A DNA stretch of 64,000 nt from DATFUL01 sp041499035 (GTDB lineage Bacteria; Patescibacteriota; Microgenomatia; UBA8517). Shown here in pieces: positions 47,841-56,992 of this stretch. The number at the start of each line of letters is the position of its first letter. Position 1 is the first letter of the stretch. The position numbers and the translations under genes are program-made. The notes beneath the pieces were generated by a model. The model had not been told where the DNA came from. It saw nothing but the letters and a program-made list of their open reading frames with translations, and ran no database searches. The stretch lies in the NCBI GenBank assembly GCA_041499035.1, contig JBGQJK010000002.1, positions 17,526 to 81,525 on the forward strand, written 5' to 3'.

Positions 47841-49664
47841 ATGATAACTAAAAAACGAGACGTGATTAGACCGATTAAACAAACACTTTTCAATTTGAAA
47901 AGAATGCTAACACTGGCCTGGACTATGGATCGGACAATAATGCTTGGTTATTATCTAACCACTATTATTGCCGCTGTTGCAGCAATTGTTGTTAGCATTA
48001 TCTTGAAATTTTTGGTTGACGATCTAATTGTCTCCCAAAACCTAGGCATAGCTAAATCAATTCCAACAATAGTAATAATTGTTCTTGGCGCAAGATACCT
48101 GATGGGGTTGATAAGTGAAATAACCGTTTTTGGTTTGAACCAGGTTTATTTTGATTATTTGTTTCGATACAAACTTCAAAATTACATAAATTATTCTTTT
48201 TACCAAAAACTTACAAATCTCGATATAGCACAATTGGAAGATCCAGACACGCAAAATTTAATTGCTAAGGCAAAAGATACAATGACCTGGAGACCTCCTG
48301 ATTTTTTGCGTTCGTTTTCTTATTTTTTAAGTAGCGTTGTAACCTTGATTGCCGCTTTTATTGTGCTTTTGCCCTTTGGTTGGTGGATTCCAGTGTCAAT
48401 TACTTTGCTAAATATTCCATTTCTGTACCTCAGGGCGAAGTTCGGAAGCATCCAGTGGTCACTATATGGGTCGGGTGCACCCGAAGTCAAAAAACTCTGG
48501 TATTTTACATGGCTTCTTTCAACAGAAACTGCAATTAAAGAAATGCGGATCTTTAAATCAACCGCTGTACTTCTTGAAAAATTTAAAGAAGTACAAAAAT
48601 ATCTTTTTGATTTAAATTCCGGACCGATAAAATCGTATCTCAAAATTTTATTAGTACCTTCTTTTTTTGAAGCCGTGGTAATGTTTTCTCTTGCTTATTT
48701 CAAGTTGGGGGACGTGACGCGCGGCATTTTAAGCGTCGGTAGTTTTACATTACTTGTTAATATGATCGACACCCTTAATGGAAATGTCGGTGGCGCGGTT
48801 ATAAACTTTGGCGAGATTTACACCCACTCATTATATGTTGACCACTATTTCCAAGTTATGGAACTTCCAAAACTAGTTAAGGAAATTGAGAACCCGATCA
48901 CTTTTAAGAAATTAGCTCCTCCAAGAATTGAATTTAAGAATGTTTCCTTTGCATATCCTAATGGTTCCCTGGTCTTAAAAAATATATCCTTTGTTATTAA
49001 TCCTGGAGAAAATATTGCCTTTGTCGGTGATAATGGGGCAGGTAAATCTACAATCATTAAGTTAATTTGTCGATTTTACGACGTGACCGACGGTGAAGTT
49101 TTAGTCAACAGAGTCAATATAAAAAAGATCAAACTTTCCCAGTGGTATGGTTTTTTGGGAACACTTTTTCAAGACTTTGTTCAGTATCATTTTACAGTTA
49201 AAGACAATATTTCTCTTGGAAGCTCTAGAAAACAAAATATTATAAAGATTCGCGAGGCTGCAAAAAAGGCCGGCGCACTAGAATTTATCGAGAAACTTCC
49301 TCAGGGATTTGATACTATGCTCGGTAGGGAATTTGAGGAGGGTAAAGAGCTATCCATTGGGCAATGGCAGAAATTAGCAATCGCAAGAGCCTTTTATGAA
49401 GAAGCGCCTTTACTTATCCTTGACGAACCAACAAGTGCAATTGATGCCGAATCGGAATATGAAATTTTTAATAATTTATCAAAAACTTATAAAAACAAAT
49501 CACTTATTCTTGTTTCACACCGTTTTTCTACCGTCCGCAATGCGGATATGGTTTTTGTTGTACAAGATGGACAAATCACAGAGAATGGAACGCATGAGGA
49601 CTTACTTAAGTTAAATGGAAAATACGCAAGAATGTTTACCGTCCAAGCAAAAGGTTATAGCTAA
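47841..49664 (+). CDS. ABC transporter, ATPase fused to membrane domain (exporter type)
   Basis: The start at 47841 (MITKKRDVIR) is preferred over 47805 because AATAAT (47829-47834) ends 6 bases before it (607 aa). Residues about 20-320 form six helices, followed by the ATPase with Walker A G-D-N-G-A-G-K-S-T (about 397-405), signature L-S-I-G-Q-W-Q-K-L-A and Walker B L-L-I-L-D-E-P-T-S. It resembles MsbA-like half-transporters that form homodimers and export lipid-linked material. It precedes the epimerase and DHH genes and lies beside the glycosyltransferases, so surface-glycan export is plausible. Confidence 0.85.
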   Translation: MITKKRDVIRPIKQTLFNLKRMLTLAWTMDRTIMLGYYLTTIIAAVAAIVVSIILKFLVDDLIVSQNLGIAKSIPTIVIIVLGARYLMGLISEITVFGLNQVYFDYLFRYKLQNYINYSFYQKLTNLDIAQLEDPDTQNLIAKAKDTMTWRPPDFLRSFSYFLSSVVTLIAAFIVLLPFGWWIPVSITLLNIPFLYLRAKFGSIQWSLYGSGAPEVKKLWYFTWLLSTETAIKEMRIFKSTAVLLEKFKEVQKYLFDLNSGPIKSYLKILLVPSFFEAVVMFSLAYFKLGDVTRGILSVGSFTLLVNMIDTLNGNVGGAVINFGEIYTHSLYVDHYFQVMELPKLVKEIENPITFKKLAPPRIEFKNVSFAYPNGSLVLKNISFVINPGENIAFVGDNGAGKSTIIKLICRFYDVTDGEVLVNRVNIKKIKLSQWYGFLGTLFQDFVQYHFTVKDNISLGSSRKQNIIKIREAAKKAGALEFIEKLPQGFDTMLGREFEEGKELSIGQWQKLAIARAFYEEAPLLILDEPTSAIDAESEYEIFNNLSKTYKNKSLILVSHRFSTVRNADMVFVVQDGQITENGTHEDLLKLNGKYARMFTVQAKGYS

Positions 49665-49679
49665 GGTATAATAATGTAT

Positions 49680-50621
49680 ATGGAAAAGGTTTTAGTGACC
49701 GGGGGAGCTGGTTTTATCGGAAGCCATCTTTGCGATTATTTATTGAATAAAGGCTATAAAGTTACATGTCTTGACAATTTAGTGACAGGGACCAAAAAAA
49801 ATATTGAGCCATTCTTAGGAAATCCGAACTTTGAATTTATCGAAGGCGACGTCCGTGAACTTCCCGACCATATATCTAATCAGCAAATTACACATATTTT
49901 TGATCTTGCCTCACCCGCTTCACCGGTAGACTTTGAAAAGCTCTCCGAAGAAATACTGACAGTAAACTCTCTGGGAACTTTAAAGCTTTTGGAATTGGCA
50001 AAAAAGACAAAAGCGAAGTTTTTGATGGCGTCGACATCTGAAGTTTATGGTGACCCGCTTGAACATCCGCAAAAGGAGGCTTATTTCGGCAATGTTAATT
50101 CATTTGGAAGAAGGTCATGTTATGACGAGAGTAAGCGATTTGCCGAGGCCGCGTGCTATGTTTACCTAAACAAATATGACGTCGACCTCAGGGTAGTTAG
50201 GATTTTTAATACGTACGGACCAAAGATGAGGATTGACGACGGCAGGGCATTGATAACTTTTGTAATGGAAGCGATAAAAAATGAGCCGTTTACGGTTCAT
50301 GGCGACGGTAGCCAAACCCGCTCACCTTGCTACGTCACCGACATGGTAGAAGGGCTTTTCAAAGCGATGTTTACGGAAGGGACAAAAGGAGAGATCTTTA
50401 ATATAGGTAACTCGGAAGAAGTTTCTATGTTGGAACTGGTTAAAAGAATTTCTAAAATTACCGGCGCTGAAGAAAAAATTGAGTATAAACCGCTTTCCCA
50501 AAATGACCCGGTAAGGAGATGTCCGGATATTTCAAAAGCCGAAAGAGTTCTCAATTGGAGACCTGCTGTTAATTTGGATGAGGGTCTTCAAAAAACAATT
50601 GAATATTACAAAAGTTTATGA
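49680..50621 (+). CDS. NAD-dependent sugar epimerase, UDP-glucuronate decarboxylase-like
   Basis: The ATG at 49680 (MEKVLVTGGAG) is preferred to 49674 because TATAAT (49667-49672) ends 7 bases before it (313 aa). It has the G-G-A-G-F-I-G-S NAD motif, a catalytic segment S-C-Y-D-E-S-K-R (Y-x-x-x-K) and V-Y-G-D-P-x-x-H-P-Q as in UDP-glucuronic acid decarboxylase (UXS). It should make UDP-xylose or a related nucleotide sugar. Its stop overlaps the next start (ATGA, 50618-50621). Confidence 0.85.
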   Translation: MEKVLVTGGAGFIGSHLCDYLLNKGYKVTCLDNLVTGTKKNIEPFLGNPNFEFIEGDVRELPDHISNQQITHIFDLASPASPVDFEKLSEEILTVNSLGTLKLLELAKKTKAKFLMASTSEVYGDPLEHPQKEAYFGNVNSFGRRSCYDESKRFAEAACYVYLNKYDVDLRVVRIFNTYGPKMRIDDGRALITFVMEAIKNEPFTVHGDGSQTRSPCYVTDMVEGLFKAMFTEGTKGEIFNIGNSEEVSMLELVKRISKITGAEEKIEYKPLSQNDPVRRCPDISKAERVLNWRPAVNLDEGLQKTIEYYKSL

Positions 50622-51541
50622 CGAAGGTTCTTGTAACCGCCAAGCTTAATCCCGACTTGGATGGTACTTCCTGCTCTTTAGCTTACGCAGATTTACTCCG
50701 GCAACTTGGAGACGATGCAGAAGGTTGGGTTACCGGCCAGCCTCAGCCCGAAACCAAATATTTTATTGCGAAATATAATATCAAAATTCCGGTAAGACCC
50801 GATAAGTCTTCGGGAAATTGGGACAAATTTATTCTGGTTGATGCATCTTCCATGAAGGGCATGCCAAAAGTTGTTATTGCCGAGAGGGTAATTGAATCTA
50901 TCGATCATAGAACCGGCGAACCGGAAAAAGAATTTCCTAACGCCAAAATCCAAAATGAATTAATTGGTGCAGCAGCTACCATTGTTGTGGAAAGATTTAT
51001 TAAAGCAGGAAAGAAGATCCAGACCGACCATGCGAGACTATTGTATGGGGCAATTTATCATAATACCCTTAATTTTATTGCTACAAACGCGACCCAGAGA
51101 GATAAAGAGGCTGCAGGGTATCTGGAATCAAATTTTGGCCTCGGAGAAAATATTATTCTGGAGATGTTTGATTATGCAACTCGTGAGGTTGAAGGAAATG
51201 TTCGGGTAGCCTTAGAAAATGATGCTAAAGAATTTGGTACCGGTTGGAAAATAGGGGCCTATCAACTTATCATGTGGGGAAAGGGAATCTTTACTCAAAC
51301 AGAACTAATTGAAGAGGGCGTAAGGGATTTGAAAATTAAAATGGAAGCTAATTGGTCCTTTGTAAATATAGTTGACCTTCAGACAAAGAAAAGTCACATT
51401 TTTGTTACGGGATCGGAAGGGGAGCAAGTCTTATCAAAAGCACTTAATGTAAAGTTTGAAAACAATTGGTCTATTTTGCCTGCTTTATTAAGAAAGCAAA
51501 TAATGCCTAAGATCTACCAAGAATTAGAGCGAGCTCGGTAA
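50618..51541 (+). CDS. DHH-family phosphoesterase-like protein with degenerate metal site
   Basis: A 307-aa protein that aligns in plan with DHH-family phosphoesterases related to manganese-dependent pyrophosphatases: K-L-N-P-D-L-D-G (start, usually H-x-N-P-D-T-D), L-V-D-A (usually L-V-D-H-N-E), I-D-H-R-T-G (usually D-H-H) and G-A-I-Y-H-N-T-L (usually S-D-T-L). Two of the metal ligands thus appear changed (H to K, D to N). The substrate is unknown. It is coupled by overlap to the sugar epimerase, so it may act on a nucleotide-sugar or phosphosugar. Confidence 0.62.
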   Translation: MTKVLVTAKLNPDLDGTSCSLAYADLLRQLGDDAEGWVTGQPQPETKYFIAKYNIKIPVRPDKSSGNWDKFILVDASSMKGMPKVVIAERVIESIDHRTGEPEKEFPNAKIQNELIGAAATIVVERFIKAGKKIQTDHARLLYGAIYHNTLNFIATNATQRDKEAAGYLESNFGLGENIILEMFDYATREVEGNVRVALENDAKEFGTGWKIGAYQLIMWGKGIFTQTELIEEGVRDLKIKMEANWSFVNIVDLQTKKSHIFVTGSEGEQVLSKALNVKFENNWSILPALLRKQIMPKIYQELERAR

Positions 51542-51546
51542 TAATT

Positions 51547-53037
51547 TTAAACTTTCTCTGTGACTCTATACTCTATGTATTTCCCTAGCATGAGTCTTGT
51601 GTGGGCGTCTATACCGGGGAGGGCGGAGAAAAAGAAACCGGCGATTGGCATCAAAACAAACTCAAGCGGAGCCAGAATTTGTTTCCAAACCGAAACTTCT
51701 TTAGGGCGGGGTGGTTTTTGGATATTATCAATAACAAGCATGACGACCAGGAATACCAGCGAAATAGTAAGAATAAAAGATGACAGCTTAGGAACCGTGT
51801 AACCCAAGGCGGTTCTGCCGAATGCGGGGCTAATAAGAGTTGGGATAGTTAACCCAATTGTGATAAGGAACCAGTTTACTGGCCAGAGGAAATGCGCCCA
51901 TATAACTTGAATCAGTCTCATTGTTTTGTCCCAAAAAGGAACATTCCGGGCCAATAAATAACTTTTTATAATCCATGGGTCATCACTTACTCCCCAAGCC
52001 CATCTCTGGATTTGTTGGTATTGGTTTTTTAGAGTTTTCCAGAGTGACGTGGATTGTGCCGCGTCGGCCAAAAGAGGCAAATAAATAGGCTCTACTTCAA
52101 GCCCCCCGCCTACTTTATAAAACGCCTTAAAAAATATACCCCAATCCTCCGGAATTTTGTCCGCGTCCCAATAACCCACCTCGTCCAATAGTTTGAAAGA
52201 GAGGGAATAGTTTTGGGCATTAATAAGCCGGTCGCGGCGGGGGAGTTGGGAAAGATTCCAAATTGACATTAATGTATTTGGGACGCGGGTAATTGCCGGA
52301 ATTTCCCAGATATTGTTATAAAACATAACGGCCGGCTGCCAGAACCTTCTGTAACGGTGAGGATTATCTAAGAACTTGAAAGCAAGGTTTGCAAAATGCT
52401 TAGGATGGAATTTATGGTCGGCATCGCAGGAAGTTACAGTTACATAGTTAATATCAATTTTGTTGAGGTCAATATAATTTTTCTTGATCCAAATGGCTGC
52501 AAATCTTTCGTTGCTGGCTTTACCTGTAACCTCTCCCATTTCCAGTTCATGAACTGTCATATAAAAGTGGCCGAATATGCGACCATATTTTTCGTTCAAC
52601 ACTTTCCATTTTTCCTCCCTCTGTTGCCGGGTTTCTTTACCCTCCATAGCAAGAACCGGAATAATTTGCTTAGTTGGGAAGTCCTGTGCAGCCAAAGAAT
52701 CAAGGGTACGCTCGAGAATATAAATTGGCTCCTGGTAAGTTGGAATAATTACAACATGGCGCAGCTTTTCCCAGTCCGGAAACCCTTTAACATCCGGCAT
52801 CCAGTCATATACTTTAGCTGCTTGGATTTTTAAGTGAGAAATGATTGATGAAACAGCAAGCTGGAGTGATTGATAAAACCAGTAAATGTTGAAGAATAAA
52901 ATGAAATAAGCAACAAAGACCGGAAAAACAAAAATACCCCAGTAGGGGAGGAGGATCAGGTTCCAGGAGGTAAATCCCGGTAAAATTTCCAGAGCGCGAA
53001 GAATTCCCTTGTCGTGTTTGATAATAAAGTCTCTCAT
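51547..53037 (-). CDS. Membrane-bound family 2 glycosyltransferase
   Basis: In this 496-aa protein, after two helices (about 25-60), the GT2 domain shows V-I-I-P-T-Y-Q-E-P, S-C-D-A-D-H (metal-binding D-x-D), P-E-D-W (catalytic Asp region) and Q-I-Q-R-W-A-W-G (the Q-x-x-R-W motif of cellulose/hyaluronan-synthase-type enzymes). The C-terminal part has about four helices. Such processive enzymes polymerise and secrete polysaccharide. It converges with the DHH gene, with 5 bases between the stops. Confidence 0.82.
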   Translation of the reverse strand: MRDFIIKHDKGILRALEILPGFTSWNLILLPYWGIFVFPVFVAYFILFFNIYWFYQSLQLAVSSIISHLKIQAAKVYDWMPDVKGFPDWEKLRHVVIIPTYQEPIYILERTLDSLAAQDFPTKQIIPVLAMEGKETRQQREEKWKVLNEKYGRIFGHFYMTVHELEMGEVTGKASNERFAAIWIKKNYIDLNKIDINYVTVTSCDADHKFHPKHFANLAFKFLDNPHRYRRFWQPAVMFYNNIWEIPAITRVPNTLMSIWNLSQLPRRDRLINAQNYSLSFKLLDEVGYWDADKIPEDWGIFFKAFYKVGGGLEVEPIYLPLLADAAQSTSLWKTLKNQYQQIQRWAWGVSDDPWIIKSYLLARNVPFWDKTMRLIQVIWAHFLWPVNWFLITIGLTIPTLISPAFGRTALGYTVPKLSSFILTISLVFLVVMLVIDNIQKPPRPKEVSVWKQILAPLEFVLMPIAGFFFSALPGIDAHTRLMLGKYIEYRVTEKV

Positions 53038-53057
53038 GTTGTTTTATTTTACTCTAA

Positions 53058-53094
53058 GCGGGCATTGCCCGCCGAAGCTCTTAGCGTAGGCGGG
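53058..53094 (-). repeat. Dispersed hairpin repeat, copy B, with a second alternative stem
   Basis: On the minus strand CCGCC, core TACGCTAAGAGCTTC and GGCGG (53093-53069). The plus strand also has GCGGGC (53058-53063), ATT, GCCCGC (53067-53072), so the GCCCGCC arm can pair with either partner. The repeat overlaps the end of metG and provides its stop codon. Confidence 0.65.
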
Positions 53095-54517
53095 GGAAGA
53101 GGGGGGAGGCGGACTTTATTTTAGGTCCCTTGAATTGTTTTTCAATTTTTTCTGCAGTTTCGGGAAGAAACGGCTTTAACCGTTTTGCAATTATTCTAAT
53201 ATCATTTATCTCTTCCTGTAAGACTCGCTGTAATTCAGACCCTTTTCTTGTCCAAGGCGTTTCACGATTGATATGTATGTCCGTTGCCGAAATATCGGTT
53301 GCCCAAATATTGGTCAGGGCCAGATCAAATCTGAATTTTTCAATTGCCTCTTTTTGAGCCGGCCGATAAGTCTCATCAGATTTTTTTACTGGGTATTCGA
53401 ACCCAGACGTCTCGGCCAATTTGGCTACCCTTGAAATTAAATTACCCAAACCGTTGGCCAGGTCTCCATTATAAACATCCTTTAGTTTTTCTTCAGAAAA
53501 ATCCCCATCGGTAAATGGGGAAAACTTTGCCAAAAAATAATACCTTAGAGCATCGGCACCATATTTATTTATCAGATCAACGGGGTCTATAACATTACCC
53601 AGGGTTTTACTCATCTTTTGTCCGTTTACTGTGAAGTATCCGTGAACAAACAAAGATCTAGGTAGCTCAAGCCCGGCGGAAAGAAGAAAAGCCGGCCAAT
53701 AAACTGCATGGAATCTTGTTATTCCTTTGCCAATAACATGCAAATCTGCCGGCCACCACTTTTTGTATTTTGGCTCGTCCCATCCGAAACCTATTCCTGA
53801 TTGGTAAATATTTAAGGCATCAAACCAAACATACATACGTTGAGAATTATCGCCCGGTACAGGAACACCCCAATTTTTTGCTCGCTCGCTGGTTCTACTG
53901 ATACTGATATCTTGGAGAGGGTCTTTTAAGAAAGATAAAACTTCGTTCTTCCTTTCAACGGGATTTACTTTCAGTTCGTCAGATTCAATTAATTTGATTA
54001 TCTCCTTTTGGTACTTTGACAGTTTAAAGAAGTAGTTTTCTTCGGAAACGGTTTCCAACTTTTTACCCGGATGCTCAAAACATTCTCCTTTTTCGTTCAA
54101 CTCGGAGGGAAGGTAAAACTGTTCGCAACCCACACAGTAAAGCCCCTCATAAGTTTTTTTATAGATATCTCCGGCTTTGTCGCATAATTCCCAGAGTTTT
54201 TGGGAGGAAGGGAAGTGTGTTTTTTGGTCGCTTCCTTTTTGCCAGACATCATAATCACAATTAAGCTTTTTGGTGAGTTCAATAAATTTCAAATTATTTC
54301 TATCGATGAACTTTTGTACTTCCTCGCCGGCTTTTTCTGCGGCCTGGACGTTTTTGAGGGCATTTTCGTCCCCGCCGGAGAGCATTAGCACCTGTTCATT
54401 TAAAAGTTTGTGATATCTTGCAATAGTATCCGTTTGCACGAACTCAAGAGCGTGCCCAATGTGAGGGGGAGCGTTGACGTAAGGAATTGCGCTCGTTATG
54501 TAATATTTCTTGTCCAT
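53081..54517 (-). CDS. metG: Methionyl-tRNA synthetase
   Basis: The start at 54517 (MDKKYYITSA) is preferred over 54523 because a minus-strand TACAAT (54529-54524) ends 6 bases before it (478 aa). Class I synthetase with HIGH as P-P-H-I-G-H-A-L-E (residues 17-25) and KMSKS as N-G-Q-K-M-S-K-T-L-G-N. A short zinc-type knuckle region (C-V-G-C, then a later C) lies in the connective peptide. It lacks the C-terminal tRNA-binding domain of long MetG. Its last codons (R-L-R-stop) lie inside a copy of the dispersed hairpin repeat. Confidence 0.95.
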   Translation of the reverse strand: MDKKYYITSAIPYVNAPPHIGHALEFVQTDTIARYHKLLNEQVLMLSGGDENALKNVQAAEKAGEEVQKFIDRNNLKFIELTKKLNCDYDVWQKGSDQKTHFPSSQKLWELCDKAGDIYKKTYEGLYCVGCEQFYLPSELNEKGECFEHPGKKLETVSEENYFFKLSKYQKEIIKLIESDELKVNPVERKNEVLSFLKDPLQDISISRTSERAKNWGVPVPGDNSQRMYVWFDALNIYQSGIGFGWDEPKYKKWWPADLHVIGKGITRFHAVYWPAFLLSAGLELPRSLFVHGYFTVNGQKMSKTLGNVIDPVDLINKYGADALRYYFLAKFSPFTDGDFSEEKLKDVYNGDLANGLGNLISRVAKLAETSGFEYPVKKSDETYRPAQKEAIEKFRFDLALTNIWATDISATDIHINRETPWTRKGSELQRVLQEEINDIRIIAKRLKPFLPETAEKIEKQFKGPKIKSASPLFPRLR

Positions 54518-54578
54518 GAGCATATTGTACAGCCTGGAGGGTGTTTGAAGCTAGTTTGTTATACTTTTTGGATATATT

Positions 54579-54824
54579 CTATGAACCCCGGAGTCTCTTT
54601 TCTCTAACGAGCTCATGCATTTTTGTCGGGTAAAATTCACCGTAGGCGACATGGGGTTTGCCTTCTAATTTTTCTCTAGCCCTTTTTCTCATCTCGTCGA
54701 TTGGGCCTACAGCTATGGAAGTACTGGTAATAGCTTGATCTCCCCCTCCGCTCCGAGCTTTTATCACACCAACCCCACTGGAGTAACAAACTACTTCTAT
54801 TGACAACAACCTTGCTTCAGGCAT
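54579..54824 (-). CDS. Small hypothetical protein (81 aa)
   Basis: An 81-residue protein, basic, with a Ser/Gly/Val-rich first half (L-L-S-I-E-V-V-C-Y-S-S-G-V-G-V-I-K) and a basic helical C-terminus (R-K-R-A-R-E-K-L). No family is recognised. A TAGAAT-type -10 (54839-54834) lies 9 bases before the ATG. It is upstream of metG on the same strand. Confidence 0.45.
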   Translation of the reverse strand: MPEARLLSIEVVCYSSGVGVIKARSGGGDQAITSTSIAVGPIDEMRKRAREKLEGKPHVAYGEFYPTKMHELVREKRLRGS

Positions 54825-54939
54825 AATAGGAGGATTCTAAAACAGTTTAGTTTTAAATGCAAGTTATTGTTGAGTAACATTTTTATTTTTTTAGCCCACT
54901 AGTTGGCCAAACTGTTTATACACTAAATTTTTGCTAAAG

Positions 54940-54968
54940 TTGTTGGCCCGTATTGTATAGTGTACAAT
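54940..54968 (+). promoter_or_regulatory. Promoter of the dockerin-repeat gene
   Basis: TTGTTG (54940-54945), a 17-base spacer and TACAAT (54963-54968), ending 12 bases before the ATG at 54981. The spacer from 54825 to 54980 is AT-rich and otherwise unremarkable. Confidence 0.5.
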
Positions 54969-54980
54969 TTTTATTAACCG

Positions 54981-55871
54981 ATGCGGAAGCGGAAAAGATA
55001 TTTCTCTTTAGGCCTATTTATAATAACGATTGCTATCGCTATTTTTGCGTTTGCCACTTCCTATGTTGTTCAAAAGTACAGAACTTTCAACTTTTCTTTC
55101 GCCGCGGGACTAATAGGGGATGTTGACGGAAACGGAATAGTAAATATAGTAGATATCGGTTTAATTATCGATAATTATGGTAAAACACCACCCCCGAACC
55201 CTAAAACCGATATTGACGGCAACGGCACGGTGAATATTGTCGATATCGGAATTGTTATCGATCACTATGGTCAGACAGGGTCTTCTTCCACTCCTACCCC
55301 GTCTCCGACTTCGGGTTCCGGTTCCGGATCATTGCAAACGTATGCTCAAGTAAATGCGGCAGTTGATGCTTATAAAGCCGCCCATCCCGGGAATGGTGGG
55401 AAGGATTGGGATATAAACGCAAAAGATCCTGCTACTCTGGCAGCTGACTCAGCAGCAACAGCCTTGGCTTCAATTTGCGGACCGGGGCAAAGGCCGGTAA
55501 TTCCAAAAATAGCTTGGGAATATGGCGGAGCCGATCACCCGTGGATTAATCCGGGAGCTTCGGCTTTGGTTTATTGTGTCTACGTTCCGACCACTTCAGC
55601 TTCCTCGCATTGGAAATATGATGCTGCTACGGACAGAGTAACTGCCGACGTTTATGTAAAGTTTCCGAGTCAAAATCCTTGTAATAACTTAAGCGGTAAT
55701 GCCCAAGTTTTGTCCTGTTTGGGGGACCCGACCAATTCTGAGATAATTGTGGACACTGTAAGCCTGAATGACGGGATATGGGCCGGTACTCCAAATCTCC
55801 AGAACGCTTCGACGTCGTTAAACCTTATTATGCCAAACGGATCCTCGGTGTTTCTTCTTCTGGGGCTTTAA
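54981..55871 (+). CDS. Secreted protein with two dockerin-type calcium-binding repeats
   Basis: A 296-aa protein with an N-terminal membrane/signal helix (about 10-32) followed by two dockerin type I repeats: G-D-V-D-G-N-G-I-V-N-I-V-D-I-G-L-I-I (about 47-65) and D-I-D-G-N-G-T-V-N-I-V-D-I-G-I-V-I (about 74-92), each with the Asp/Asn calcium-binding loop. A Ser/Thr/Pro/Gly linker leads to a domain of about 190 residues, not recognised. Dockerins bind cohesins; no cohesin is seen in the window. Confidence 0.75.
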   Translation: MRKRKRYFSLGLFIITIAIAIFAFATSYVVQKYRTFNFSFAAGLIGDVDGNGIVNIVDIGLIIDNYGKTPPPNPKTDIDGNGTVNIVDIGIVIDHYGQTGSSSTPTPSPTSGSGSGSLQTYAQVNAAVDAYKAAHPGNGGKDWDINAKDPATLAADSAATALASICGPGQRPVIPKIAWEYGGADHPWINPGASALVYCVYVPTTSASSHWKYDAATDRVTADVYVKFPSQNPCNNLSGNAQVLSCLGDPTNSEIIVDTVSLNDGIWAGTPNLQNASTSLNLIMPNGSSVFLLLGL

Positions 55872-55878
55872 AAAGGTA

Positions 55879-56613
55879 TTATTTAATGCTTGTAATTTCT
55901 GTTCTTTCCTTTGTAGCCAGGTCTACTTCGAGTACCACAGTTTTTAACTCCGGGCAGTAGTATTTATTTTCCATGTCGGCGGGGTTAAGTGGTGTCCAGT
56001 CATATGTTTTTAGGCAATCGGTAAATGTTCCGTAGGGCAGTTTAACTGTTTCGTGCAGTGCCAGCACGGTAGCTGTATCTTCGGCTTCGTGTGCCCAATA
56101 TTCCTGTTTATATGTTTCGCCGACTTGGGGATTTTCTTTGATCCAAATTCCAGGTTGTGCGCCTTTAATCCCGGCGATCCATGCTCCTGAATGATTGACA
56201 AATTTTCCTTTGTCATAGTTGTCTACATCTTCACCAAAATACCAGAGGTCTCCGTTAGTGTGTTGTGCCAAATAATCACGGGCATCTTCTACAAGAAGGT
56301 TATTTAGCCAGACTTTGTCAGAATACACAAGCGTATTCACCCCATCGATGATTTTGGTCTCGCCGGTTATGACGATCTCATCTTTTTCGATGCCTTCATT
56401 GGTCTTGGTCTGATAGACAATTTTTCTACCCACCGGCAAGGAAAAGTATTTATTGGTGATATTTGTAGAAAAATCATTAGGATTTATGACTTGGCGGTTT
56501 TTAAGTATAGAGTTATTTGCGGCAATGGAAGCAAAGATTAAAAGGAGCGCCACTGCTGCCAATACCAACATTTTTTTGGGTAAATATCTCTTTAGGATTG
56601 TTTTCTTCTTCAT
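55879..56613 (-). CDS. Membrane-anchored extracytoplasmic protein of unknown function
   Basis: A 244-aa protein with a basic N-terminus and a membrane helix (about 15-32), then a beta-rich domain with two conserved-looking patches: V-Y-Q-T-K-T-N-E-G-I-E-K-D-E and L-W-Y-F-G-E-D-V-D-N-Y. Similar sequences recur, as I recall, as unnamed proteins in soil bacteria, but no function is known. It converges with the dockerin gene, 7 bases apart. Confidence 0.55.
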   Translation of the reverse strand: MKKKTILKRYLPKKMLVLAAVALLLIFASIAANNSILKNRQVINPNDFSTNITNKYFSLPVGRKIVYQTKTNEGIEKDEIVITGETKIIDGVNTLVYSDKVWLNNLLVEDARDYLAQHTNGDLWYFGEDVDNYDKGKFVNHSGAWIAGIKGAQPGIWIKENPQVGETYKQEYWAHEAEDTATVLALHETVKLPYGTFTDCLKTYDWTPLNPADMENKYYCPELKTVVLEVDLATKERTEITSIK

Positions 56614-56662
56614 TAAAGTAACCTGAATACATACTGAAGAAATATAGAGTCTTTGTCAAATT

Positions 56663-56992
56663 TTACTTGGCAATTTTTTTGATTTTTGCCGCCCATTGGT
56701 TAGCCCATTCGTCCGCTTCAATCTTTTTTATTGCTAGTTTGACGCCTTCCTTCTTCAGCAATTTTTTGGCTTCGGAGATCTCTTTAGGTGTTGCCAATAA
56801 GTTCCTTTTGATGTTTTCGTTGTCACGGCCTTTCTTTAACCAATAGACGATGGAAATTCTTTTAACGTACTTTTCCAACTCATCATCATCAAAAAAGTCA
56901 GTCAGGAACTTTTCAATCTCCTTTTTGTCTTTAAGATCATCAATCATTTGAACGAAAGTTCTTAGAAGTTGGCGTTTAAGTGAAGGATTCAT
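56663..56992 (-). CDS. TrpR/YerC-like DNA-binding protein
   Basis: The ATG at 56992 overlaps the upstream stop (ATGA, 56989-56992) and so is chosen over the earlier Met (109 aa). A helical protein matching the TrpR-like (YerC/YecD) pattern: a stretch D-D-L-K-D-K-K-E-I-E-K-F-L-T-D-F-F then E-L-E-K-Y-V-K-R-I-S-I-V-Y-W-L-K-K-G and a helix-turn-helix-like E-N-I-K-R-N-L-L-A-T-P. It probably binds DNA; the ligand, if any, is unknown. It is coupled to the membrane protein gene upstream. Confidence 0.65.
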   Translation of the reverse strand: MNPSLKRQLLRTFVQMIDDLKDKKEIEKFLTDFFDDDELEKYVKRISIVYWLKKGRDNENIKRNLLATPKEISEAKKLLKKEGVKLAIKKIEADEWANQWAAKIKKIAK

